A stretch of DNA of 64,000 nucleotides from Callipepla californica brunnescens (Eukaryota; Chordata; Aves; Galliformes; Odontophoridae): positions 509,001-573,000 of the forward strand of contig JALIRH010000125.1 of NCBI GenBank assembly GCA_023055505.1. Direction: 5' to 3'. Each line of letters begins with the position of its first letter. Within the stretch, counting starts at the first letter, position 1. This document shows positions 1 to 10,580 of the stretch, one piece after another. The notes under the pieces are model-generated. The model had not been told where the DNA came from. It ran no database searches and was given only the letters and a program-made list of their open reading frames with translations. The position numbers were made by a program, and so were the translations under genes.

Positions 1-409
1 GGAATCCTGCCCCGCCCCTCCCCCGCTGCCGCTGCCGCTGCCGCTGCCCCTGCCCAGCCCCACCCCCAAAGCTCACAGTGCCTCCCGTACAGCCGCCGCC
101 GCCGCTCCAACGTGCGGTTTCCGCGGCAACGGAGCCGCCGCCGCCGCCGCCGCTCCAACGCGCGGTTTCCGCGGTTTCCGCAGTTTCCGCAGTTTCCGCG
201 GTTCCCACGGCAACGGAGCCGCCGCCGCCGCCGCCGCTCCAACGCGCGGTTTCCGCGGTTTCCGCGGCGCCGCCACCGCCGCCGCCATAGTACTCCACCG
301 CTCCGTTCATCTGCGGGGGGGGGGGGACTTCCGTTTCCGGCTTCCGGGACCGGCGCACGCGTAGTGCTATTCCCAGAGCCGCGCGCAGTGGGGGTGGGGC
401 TGTTCGGCC
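1..409 (+). promoter_or_regulatory. SGF29: CpG-rich promoter and 5' UTR of SGF29
   Basis: This is very GC- and CpG-rich sequence directly upstream of the SGF29 start codon. A module made of a GCC-trinucleotide run, GCTCCAACG and GCGGTTTCCGCGG recurs three times between about 91 and 262. Two inverted-repeat motifs of the RFX X-box type are visible: GTTTCCGCGGCAAC at 117-130 and GTTCCCACGGCAAC at 201-214, 84 bp apart. ETS-like cores follow at 327-333 (ACTTCCG) and 340-348 (GCTTCCGGG). No TATA box is evident, which suits a CpG-island housekeeping promoter. The motifs are read directly; factor binding and the transcription start are inferred. Confidence 0.6.
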
Positions 410-485
410 ATGGCGTTGGCGGGGGGGGAGGTCGCGCAACGTGGAGCTCCTGGGGGAGCTACAGCGGCTGCTCGCGCACACGCAG
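410..485 (+). pseudogene. SGF29: SGF29 coding exon 1, with a one-base frameshift
   Basis: SGF29 is the subunit of the SAGA and ATAC acetyltransferase complexes that reads H3K4 methylation in the nucleus. The ATG at 410 has a good Kozak context (GGCCATGG). It begins MALAGG, and the other end of the exon reads NVELLGELQRLLAHTQ just before a GT donor at 486. Human SGF29 exon 1, as I recall it, encodes a 25-residue start with the same MAL... and ...ELL.EL..L...TQ pattern. The two halves are in different frames: a run of eight G at 421-428 would have to be seven for one frame to join them, and the joined length would then also be 25 residues. This is either an assembly homopolymer error or a real inactivating mutation. 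Identification rests on the motif, the length, and the SGF29 terminal exon found downstream on the same strand. Confidence 0.75.
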
Positions 486-820
486 GTGGGAAAGGGGAGG
501 GGGGGGAGGAGTGGGGTGGCGGAGGGAGAAGGGGGGAATAGGGTGTGGGTGGGGTGGGGCGGAGTTGGGTGAGGGACGGGGATGTGGGGCTGGGGTTGGG
601 GCTAATGGGGCTCGATGCTCGGTTCTAAGTCCGGGTGCTCAGTTAGGGGTCTGAAGGCTCTGTTATGGGGCTGGGGCTGCAGATGTGGGGTCGGGGTTAT
701 GGGGCTGGGGTCGGGGTTGTGGGTCCGGGGCCGTCGATGTGGGGGAGGGATCAGCCAGTCCTCATTGGTGGGCAACCATGGAAGGGGCGAGGACTCCAAC
801 AAAAGAAGCGGGGGGAAACC
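486..820 (+). other. Start of SGF29 intron 1, G-rich
   Basis: The exon 1 donor GTGGGA is followed by G-runs and a short irregular repeat around 590-740 built on GGGGCTGGGGTTATGG-like words. At 740-820 there is a short stretch of ordinary sequence before the 11-bp minisatellite begins. I see no exon in it. Confidence 0.55.
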
Positions 821-3800
821 AGCAGCCCCACTGCTGCCCCATAGCCTCCTCATAGCTGCCCCACTGCAGCCCCATAGCTGCCCCATGGCTGCCCCACTGT
901 TGCCCCGCTGCCACCCCATAGCCACCCCACTGCTGCCCCATAGCTGCCCCACTACTGCCTCATAGTGGCCCCATAGCCTCCTCAGAGCTGCCCGATAGCT
1001 GCCTCATAGCCACCAGATAGCCGCCCCATAGCTGCTCCATAGCCTCCCCATAGCCTCCTCATAGCTGCAACACTGCTGCACCATAGCTGCTCCATGGCTG
1101 TATAATAGCCGCCCGATAGCTGCCCCACGGCTTCCCAATAGCTGCCCAATAGCTGCCCGACTACTGCCACATAGCCGCTCTATACCTGCCCAATAGCCTC
1201 CTCATAGCTGTCCCACTGCAGCCCCATACCTGCCCCATGGCTGCCCCATTGCTGCCACATAGCCACCCCACTGCTGCCCCATAGCTGCCCCACTACTGCC
1301 TCATAGCGGCCTCATAGCCTCCTCAGAGCTGCCCGATATCTGCATCACTGCTGCCTTAGAGCCGCCCCATAGCTGCCCCACTGCTGCCCCATTGCTGCCT
1401 CACTGCAGCCCCATAGCTGCCAATGGCTGCCCCATAACCTCCTCATAGCTGCCCCACTGCTGCCCCATAGCCGCCCCATAGCTGCCCCACTGCTAACTTA
1501 TAGTTGCCCCACTACTGCCCCATAGCTTCCCCACTGCTGCTCCACAGCCGCCCCAAAGCCTGCTCATAGCTGCCCCACTGCTGCCCCATATCTGCCTCAT
1601 GGCTGCCTCATAGCCGCACCATAGCTGCCCCACTGCTGCCCCGTGTCTGCCTCATGGCTGCCTCATAGCCGCACCATAGCTGCCCCACTGCTGTCCCATA
1701 GCTGCCCTATAGCTTCCTCGTAGCTGCCCCACTGCTGCCCCATAGATGCAAAATGGCTGCCTCATAGCCGCTCCGTAGCTGCCCCACTGCTGCCCTATAG
1801 CATTTCCATAGCCTCTTCATAGCTGCCTCACTGCTGCCCCACAGCCACCCCATGGCTGCCTCATACCTGCCCCATAGCTGCCTCCTAGCCGCTCCATACA
1901 TGCCCCATAGTCTCCCTATAGCGTCCTCATTGCTGCCCCACTACTGCCCCATAGCTGCCCCACTACTGCGTTATTGCTGCCCCACTGCTGCCCCATAGCT
2001 GCCCCATAACGTCCTCATAGCTGCCCCATAGCTGCCCCATACCTGCCTCACTGCTGCCCAATAGGTGCCCAAAGGCTGCCTAATAGCCGCCCCATAGCTG
2101 CCCCACTGCTTCCCAATAGCTGCCTTATATCTGCCCGACTGCTGCCCCATAGCTGCCTCATAGCCTCCCCATAGTCTCCTCATAGTTGCCCACACTGCTG
2201 CCCCATAGCCTTCCCATAGCTGCCTTAGCTGCCCCACTGCTGCCCCATATCTGCCCCATAGCCTCCTCAAGGCCTCCTCATAGCTAACCCATAGCTGCCT
2301 CACTCGTGCCCCATAGCTGCCTCTCTGCTGCCCCATAGCTGCCCCATAGCCTCCTCATAGCTGCCTCACTGCTGCCCCATATCTGCCCAACTTCTGCCTA
2401 ATTGCTGCCTCACTGCTGCACCATAGCTGCCCTACGGCTGCCTCATAGTTGCCCCATAGCTGTCTCATAGCCACCCGATAGCTGCCTCCATAGCCTTCTC
2501 GTAGCTTCCTTACTGCTGCCCCATAGCTGCACCGTGGCTGCCCCATAACTGCACCGTGGCTGCCTCATAGCCGTTACATATCTGCCCCATAGCCTCCCCA
2601 TAGCCTCCCCATAGCTTCCTCATAGCTGCCTCACTGCTACCCCATAGCTCCCTCGCTGCTTCCCCATAGGTGCCCCATGGCTACCTCATAGCTGCCCCAC
2701 TGCTGTCCCATAGCTGCCCCATGGCTGCCTCATAGCCACCCCATAGCTGACCCACTGCTGCCTCATAGCCACCCCATAGCTGACCCACCGCTGCCTCATA
2801 GCTGCTCCACTACTGCCCCATAGCTGCCTCACTGGTTTCTCATACCTACCCCATGGCTGCCTCATAACCTCACCATAGCTGCCCCACTACTGCCCCATAG
2901 CCACCCCGTCGCTGCCCCATAGCCTCCCCATACTTGCCCCATAGCTGTCTCACTGCTGCCCCATAGCTGCCCCATGGCTGCCTCATAGCCGTCCAATAGC
3001 TGCCCGACTACTGCCCCATAGCTGCCTCATAGCCTCCCCATAGTCTCCTCATAGTTGCCCACACTGCTGCCCCATAGCCTCCCCATAGCTGCCTTAGCTG
3101 CCCCACTGCTGCACCACATCTGCCCCATAGCCTCCTCATAGCTGACCCATAGCTGCTTGATAAGTGCCTCATACCTGTTCTATAACTGCCTCACTGCTGC
3201 CCCATAGCTGCCCCATAGTTTCCTCAGAGCCTCCTCATATTTGCCCCACTGCTGCCCCGTAGCTGCCTTACTACTGCCCCATACCTGCCTCACTGCTGCC
3301 CCATAGCTTCCCCGTCGCTGCCTCATAGCCGCCCCATTGCTGCCCCATGGCTTCCCAATAGCATCCTCAAAGCTGCCCCATTGCTTCCCCTTAGCTTCCT
3401 CACTGCTGCCCCATAGCTACCCCACTACTGCCCCATAGCCGCCCCGTAGCCTCAAAGCTGCCCCACTGCTGCCCCATGGCTGCCTCTTTGTTGCCCCATA
3501 CCTGCCCCACTGCTGCCCTATAGCCACCCCATAGCTGCCTCACTTCTGCCCCATAACTGCCTCATATCCTCCCCATAGCCTCCTCATAGATGCCTCACTG
3601 CTACACAATAGCTGCCCCACAGCTGCCCCATAGCTGCCTCACTGCAGCCCCACAGCTACTTTTTGTCTGCCTCAAAGATGCCCCATAGCTTCCTCATGGC
3701 CTTCCCATAGTCTCATCATAGCTGCCCCACTGCTGCCCCATAGCTGCCTTACTACTGCCCCTTGCTGCCCCAAGGCTCGCTTATAGCTACACCATAGCTG

Positions 3801-4877
3801 TTTCACTACTGCCACATAGCTGCCCCATGGCTGCCCCATAGCTGCTCAACTGCTGCCCCATAGTCGCCCCATAGCTGCCCCACTGCTGCCCCATACCTGC
3901 TTCATAGCCTCCCCATAGTCTCCTCCTGCTACCCCACTGCTGCCCCATAGCTGCTCCATAGCCTCTCAAGAGACTCCTCATAGCTGCCCCACTTCAGCCC
4001 CATAGCCGCCCCATAGCTGCCTCACTGCTGCCCCATTGCCACCCCATGGCTGCCTAATAGCCGCCCCATAGCTGTCCCACTGCTGCCCCATAGCTGCCTT
4101 ATAGGTGCCCCACTACTGCCACATTGCCGCTCTATAGCTGCCCCATAGCCACCCCATAGCTGCCCCCATAGCCTTCTCAATAGCTTCCTTACTGCTGCCC
4201 ATAGCTGCCCCACTGCTGCCCCATAGCTGCACCGTGGCTGCCCCATAGCCTCCCCATAGCCTCATCATAGCTGCCTCACTGCTACCCCATAGCTCCCTCG
4301 CTGCTTCCCCATAGCTGCCCCATGGCTACCTCATAGCTGCCCCATAGCTGCCCCACTACTGCCCCATAGCCACCACATAGCTGCCTCACTGCTCCCCCAT
4401 AGCTACATTTTGTCTGCCTCAGAGCTGCCCCATCGCTTCCCCATGGCCTTCCCATAGCCTCGTCATAGCTGCCAAACTACTGACCCATAGCTGCTTCACT
4501 ACTGCCCCATAGCTGCCCAATGGCTTCCCCATAGCCGCCCTATAGCTGCCCAACTACTGCCCCATAGCCTCCCCATAGCTGCCTCACTGCTCCCCCATAG
4601 CTGCCCCATGTCTGCCTCATCGCCGCCCCATAGCTGCCCCATAGCCTCTCGATAGCTGACCCATAGCTGCCCCATAGCCTCCTCATAGCTGCCTCACTGC
4701 TGCCTGATTGCTGCCTCACTTCTGCCCCATAGCTGCCCAATGGCTTCCTCATAGCCGCCCCATAGCTGCCCCACTGCTGCCCCATAGCTGCCTTATAGCT
4801 GCCCTACTACTGCCCCATAGCTGCCCCACTGCTGCCCAATAGCTGCCCCATAGCTTCCCCATAGCCTCCTCATACCT
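821..4877. repeat. 11-bp minisatellite (GCCCCATAGCT)
   Basis: About 4.06 kb of tandem repeat built on GCCCCATAGCT and close variants such as GCCCCACTGCT and GCCTCATAGCC. Because 11 is not a multiple of 3, the same 33-bp cycle is open in several frames and yields false proteins rich in GAAMGQLWGSY-like words on the minus strand. Copies are divergent throughout, so the array is old or poorly homogenised. The right edge is sharp: within about 30 bp near 4,875 it gives way to the 8-bp repeat. Confidence 0.95.
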
Positions 4878-7162
4878 TTCTTTTCTCTTATTCTGGCATT
4901 CTGACATTCTGACATTCTGAGATACTCTCATTGTCACATTGCAACATTGTTACATTCTAATATTCTCCCATTCCGAACTTCTGGAATTATGACAACCTGC
5001 CGTTGTGACATTCTCCCATTCTGACATTATGACATTCTCATATTCTCACATTCTGAAGTTCTGGCATTATGACAACCTGCCCTTGTGCTATTTTCACATT
5101 CTGACATTCTGACATTCTAGCATTGTGACATAGTGACATTCTGGAATTGTGACAACCTGTCATTCTGACATTCTGTCATTGTGATACTCTCACATTCTGC
5201 TATTGTGACATTCAGATATTTGGACATTCTGAAATTCTGGAAATGTGACAATCTGTCATTCTCACATTGTGACAATGCAAAATTCTGATACTGTGAAATT
5301 CTGACTCTCTCTCATTGTGACATTGTGAGATTCTCACATCGTGGCATCGTGGCATTCTCACTTTCTCACATTCTGACATGTTAACATTGTGACATTCTAA
5401 CATTCTCTCATTGTGATTTTCGGCCATATTTATCATCTGACATTGTGACGTTCTGTCACAGTCATATGTTGTCATTGTGACATTCTATCTTCATGACATA
5501 CTGATATTGTGACTTTGTGGCATTGTGATACACTGACATTCTGAAATTGTGGCAATCTGTCATTGTGACTCTGTGACATTCTCCAATTCTGACATTCTCA
5601 CATTCTAACGTTCTCACATTGTGTCATTCGGTCATTGTCATATTCTCACTTTCTGATATTCTCTCATTGTGATATCGTGACGTTGTGACAATTTGACATT
5701 CTGACATTAAGACATTCCGACATCATGAGATTCTCTCTTTCTCTCATTCTGACATTTTGACATTGTGACATTCTCACTTTCTCATATTCTGCCATTCTGA
5801 TATTCTGGCATTGTGACATTCTGAGATACTCACATTGTAACATTGTGACATTGTGACATTCTAATATTCTCACCTTCTGAAGTTCTGGCATTATGACGAT
5901 CTGCCATTGTGATATTCTCACTTTCTGATATTATGACATTCTAGCGTTGTGACATAGTGAAATTGTGACATTGTGACATTCAGACATGTTGACATTCTGA
6001 AATTCTGGAATTGTGACAACCTGTCATTCTCACATTGTGACAATGCAACATTCTGATATTGTGACATGATGACATTGTGACACTGTGACATTCTGAAATT
6101 CTAACTCTCCCTCATTCTGACGTTCAGACATTCTCACATTGTGACATTGTAAAACTCTGACTCTCTCTCATGGTGACATTCAGACATTCAGACATGTTGA
6201 CATTCTGACATTCTGACATTCTGGCATTCTGACATTCTCACAATGTGTCATTCGGTCATTGTCATATTCTCACTTTCTGATATTCTCTCATTGTGATATT
6301 GTGACGTTGTGACAATTTGACATTCTGACGTTAAGACATTCTGACATCATGACATTCTCTCTTTCCCTCATTCTGACATTTTGACATTGTGACATTCTGA
6401 GATACTCTCATGGTGACATTGTGACATTGTGGCATTCTGATATTCTCACCTTCTGATGTTCTGGCATTATGACAATCTGCCATTGTGATGTTCTCACCTT
6501 GTGACATTGTGACATTCTAGCATTTTGACAATGCGTCATTCTGACGTTGTGACATAGTGACATTCTGGAATTTGGAAAATCTTTCATTCTGACATTCTGT
6601 CATTGTGACATTCTCAGAATCTGACATTGTGACATTCTGATATTTTCACATTCTGAAATTCTGTAATCGTGACAATCTGTCATTCTCCCATTGTGGTATT
6701 TGTGACGTTCTTACACTGTTACATATTGATATTCTGACATTGAGACATTGCGACATTGTGACATAGTGATATTCTGTCATTCTGACATTTTGACATTCTC
6801 ACATTCTCACTTTCTTACATTGTGACACTCGGTCATTGTGATATTCTCTCTTTTTCATCTCCTCTTATTGTGACTTTCTGACACAGTCATATTCCCTAAT
6901 CTTGTAGTTGTGACACAGTGAAGATTTGACATTCTGACATTAAGACACTCTGACATCATGACATTCTCACTTTCTCCCATTCTGACATGTTGACATTGTT
7001 GCATTCTAACATTCTCTCATTGCTATATTCTGACATATTTCTATTCTGTCATTGTGGCATTCTCTCACAGACACATGCTGCCATTTTGACATTCTATCAT
7101 TGTGACATTCTGACATTGTGACATTCTGAGATACTCTCATGGTGACATTCTGACATTCTAAT

Positions 7163-7495
7163 TGTATGGGAACTGTTGAATCATGGCCTGAACCACTGAT
7201 TGATCACCTGAGGCAAGCCCTGAGTCAGCTGCAGGGGCACAAGTGAGTGTGATTGGAAGGGGTGGAGTTTGACTCCACCTCTGCCAAGACCCCATTTAAG
7301 GGCTGACCTCCAGCAGGGAAGGTTCTCTTGTTAGAGATCCCTCCCTTTTGGAGTTATTAGCGAGCCTCGACCATCATCAAGGTGAGCTCCTCTCTTTTCT
7401 TCTTGTTTGTATACCATTTTCTTAAGCCTACCTAAAATATACCGCCTTTCGCACAATTTCCATGGAGTGCTTTTTTGGGGGTTATTTGCCCTATA
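7163..7495 (+). mobile_element. Solo LTR, 333 bp, with CTAAT target duplication
   Basis: Unique sequence inside the octamer array. It is bounded by the direct repeat CTAAT (7,158-7,162 and 7,496-7,500). The ends are TGTATGGG and CCCTATA, which look like a TGTA...TACA pair with one C-to-T change at the right end. A TATA-like ATTTAAG lies at about 7,294, suggesting plus orientation. No internal retroviral sequence is present, so it is read as the product of LTR-LTR recombination. I cannot assign it to a named avian LTR family. Confidence 0.75.
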
Positions 7496-8676
7496 CTAAT
7501 ATTCTGACTTTCTCACATCGTGACATTCAGTCACTGTCATAATTCTCACTTTCTGATATTCTCTTACTGTGCTATTGTGGCATTGGGACAAGTTGACATT
7601 CTGACTTCATGACATTCTCTCTTTCCCTCATTCTGACATTGTGACATTGTCACGTTCTGACATTCGGTCGTTGTGATATTCTCACTTTTTCATATTCTCT
7701 CTTTGTGACATTGTGACACAGTCATATTCCCTGATTTTGTAATTCTGATATTCTGACGTTCTGACATTCTGACATTCTCACAATGTGTCATTCATTCATT
7801 GGCATATTCTCACTTTCTGATATTCTCTCATTGTGATATTGTGACTTTGTGACAATTTGACATTCTGACATCATGACATTCTCTCTTTCCCTCATTCTGA
7901 TATTCTGACATTGGGACATTCTCACTTTCTCGTATTCTGACATTCTGATATATCAATAATCTGTAATTGCGACATTCTCTCATTGTGGCATTGTGACATT
8001 CTCTCATTCTGACACTGAAATTCTGAGATTTGTGATATTGTGACGTTCTCATACTGTGACATTCAGGCACTCTCACATTGGTTCATTCTGACATTCTGAC
8101 GTTATGACATTTTGATGTTGTGACATTCACTCACTCCCATTCTGGCGTTTTCACATTCTGACATTCTCACAATCTGGCATTCTAAAATTGTGGCCATCTC
8201 TCATTGTGACATTCACTCATTCTCACATTCTGATAGTTTGACAGTCTCTCTTGGTGACATTTTGAGGTTCTCTCGTTGTGACATTGTGATATTCTGACCT
8301 TCTGATGTTCTGACATTTTGACATTATAGCATTGTGACACTCTGACATTCTCTCCTTGTGACATTCTGACATTCCGATATTTTGACTTTCTCTCATTACC
8401 ACATTCTGACATTCTGAAACTGTGGGAATCTGTCATTCTGACATTCTGTCATTGTGATATTTGGACTTTGTGACATTTTGACATTTTGAAGTTCTGACAT
8501 TCTGAGATCCTCTCATTGTGACACTGTGACATTGTCATTCACTTGGTGTTATTATCTCTCATTGTGACGTTGTGACATTTTGATATTCCCCGATTTTCTA
8601 ATTGCGACATTCTGACATTCGGTCATTGTGATGTTCTCACTTTTTCATATTCTCTCATTGTGACGTTTTGACACAG

Positions 8677-9599
8677 TGTCACGCTCCAAAATAAAGGAGG
8701 GAGATGAGGTTCTTTATATGTATGTGTATACCCGATGGTGAGATTAAAAGGCAATGGTTCAAATTTTAGCCCAACCAGTTTATTCCAATAAGTAGTTTTT
8801 TAGGGATATGGGGAAGGGAAGATGGGTGATAGAAAAGAGATGAAAAGCGAAGAGACTTGGCAGAAAGCAAGAAAGAGAAAGAGAGAGCATCAGCACCGTG
8901 GATCTGTCGAGGTCCGTAGTCCGTTGGTCTCAGGAATTCGTCTGGTCTCCGCGGGGGATGGGAGAAAGCCGGGAAGTTTTGCAGCAAGCAGGCGCTGTGC
9001 AGGGGGGTTCTTCCAAAGAGGTTTTTCCCTCAGGAAAGTCTCTTCTTCAAAGTCTTTGGTTTAGTGGTGTCGAGAAAACCAACTGAGCAACTCGACACAC
9101 CAATGAGTTCTGTCAAGCGGCGCGCTGGGTACATGGGGGATTGCTTCACCAAACATGCGCACGTAAGAGAGAAATGAATAGCTATTTAAAGGTATAGCAC
9201 ATGCATATTCATCACATTCCAGACTCTGGTTATCGAGGGGATTAAACCTAAAGGTCAGTTTTGCTTTAAATTTTCAAACCTTGAAGGAGGAAAGCTCCTC
9301 ACCATTCATGTGGGTGTTTTGTTTTAAGAGAGGCTTGTCTTGTAGGGACAACAGGGTGTCTATCCTGCTTTCTTTAGCTGCCTCCGTGTTCTGGCATTAG
9401 TTTGATTTGTGCCCACCCAACACATCTGGCCCAACAGATAAATCAACAGGAGTAGTACTTTCGGTGCCATACAAGTATTATTGTCCTTTGTGATGATCAG
9501 CTTCTCCAAGCAGTTGTCAATTAGAGTCTTCTAGCCAGAAAGACCTCATGAAGCAAGCTTTGAGACAACAAAAGTCAAAAACAGTTGCTGTCTTTCACA
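8677..9599 (-). mobile_element. Solo LTR, 923 bp, minus orientation, CACAG target duplication
   Basis: Unique sequence in the octamer array between direct repeats CACAG (8,672-8,676 and 9,600-9,604). The empty-site sequence GACACAGTCATATTCCC exists elsewhere in the array, near 7,720. On the minus strand it starts TGTGAAAG and ends GCGTGACA. The minus strand also has a TATA-like box (TTTAAATAGC, near 9,181-9,190) and a downstream AATAAA signal (8,779-8,784), giving U3-R-U5 order in minus orientation. It is long for an LTR, and its U3 carries a short leader-like open frame. The family is not assigned. Confidence 0.75.
9360..9470 (-). other. 36-codon leader-like ORF in the LTR U3 region
   Basis: A short open frame, ATG at 9,468-9,470 and TAG at 9,360-9,362. 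The first 20 or so residues form a hydrophobic core rich in Leu with a basic residue ahead of it. An NQT glycosylation sequon and a basic stretch ending in RTRR follow, and then a stop. This resembles the start of a secreted or envelope precursor but is far too short for either. It may be a scrap of envelope leader trapped in the LTR, or chance. Function is unknown and expression unproven. Confidence 0.3.
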
Positions 9600-10580
9600 C
9601 ACAGTCATATTCCCTGAATTTTAATTGGGAGGTTGTGACGATTTGACATTCTGACATTAAGACATTCTGACATCATGACATTCTCCCTTTCTCACATTCT
9701 GACATGTTGACATTGTGACATTCTAATATTCTCTCATTGTGACATTGTGACATTCTGACATTCTTATATTCTCACCTTCTGATGTTCTGGCATTCTGACA
9801 ATCTGCCATAGTGACATTCTGACATTGTGATATTGTGATATTATGACATTGTGGCTTTGTGACTTTGTGATATTCTCGCAGTGTCAAATTCTGTGATTCT
9901 GACATTCTGAGATTGTGACATCGTGGCATTTTGGGAATCTGGCATAGTGATATTGTGATATTCTCACATTTTGTCATTCTGACATTCTGACAATCTGATA
10001 TTGTGACATTCTCAGATTGTTACATTGCTGCGTTCTGAAATTCTCTCATTGTGACATTGTGAAGTTGTGAAATTCTGACATTCTGACATTATGATGTGAT
10101 GTCTTTGTTACATTCTGAGATTGTGCCAATGTTACATTCTTCTATTCAGATACATTGTGACATTCTCAACTTAGGACATTCTGATATTCTTGCATTCTGA
10201 CGTTGTGACATTCTGACATTCTGAAATTCTGACATTCTCACATAATCACATTCTGACATCATTTCGTTCTCACATTCTGACATTCTGTTATTCTGACATT
10301 CTCATATTCTCACTTTGTGACATTGTGACGTTCTGACATCCTCACGTACTGACATTCTGAAAATGCGACCTTCTGACATTGTGACACTGTAATATTCTGA
10401 CTGTGAAATTTTTACCTTCTGGTATTGTGACAGTCTTTCATTTTTGCATTGTGACATTCTGACACTGTGACATTTTTAGATTCTCACATTGTGATATTTT
10501 GGCATTGTGAAATTCTAACCTTGTGACACTGACATTCTGACATTGTGATACTTTGATATTGTGACTGTCACATTCTGACA

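Larger units (their letters stand above)
4878..10580. repeat. 8-bp minisatellite (TGACATTC/TGACATTG)
   Basis: A long field of octamers of the type (C/G)TGACATT with many variants, interrupted by two LTR insertions (7,163-7,495 and 8,677-9,599). It has a higher-order layer: a block starting GTGTCATTCGGTCATTGTC recurs at about 5,621 and 6,245 (624 bp apart), and related blocks recur near 7,540 and 7,795. Minus-strand open frames with an 8-residue period (NVRMSECH-like) are by-products of the octamer. The right edge is at about 10,580, where TTAGGG-type sequence begins abruptly. Confidence 0.93.

Noticed and set aside
112..654. 180-codon plus-strand frame over the CpG-rich start
   Set aside because: Arg/Gly-rich translation of GCC runs and G tracts. 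It crosses the SGF29 start and the exon 1 donor in a frame other than that of the ATG.
982..4937. Minus-strand open frames rich in Gly, Trp, Tyr and Ala in the 11-bp minisatellite
   Set aside because: An 11-bp repeat cycles through all frames every 33 bp. The proteins are repeat artefacts.
8766..9086. Three overlapping open frames of 62-80 codons inside the 923-bp LTR
   Set aside because: They overlap on both strands within the R-U5 part of an LTR and have no recognisable features.
5212..9977. Minus-strand frames with an 8-residue Cys/His/Asn period, superficially like a zinc-binding repeat
   Set aside because: The period equals three octamers of the satellite; spacing of Cys and His is dictated by TGACATT and decays with it.
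4878..10580. CRISPR-like array of short repeats
   Set aside because: There is no constant repeat with unique spacers. It is a continuous eukaryotic octamer satellite, with solo LTRs and no cas genes.
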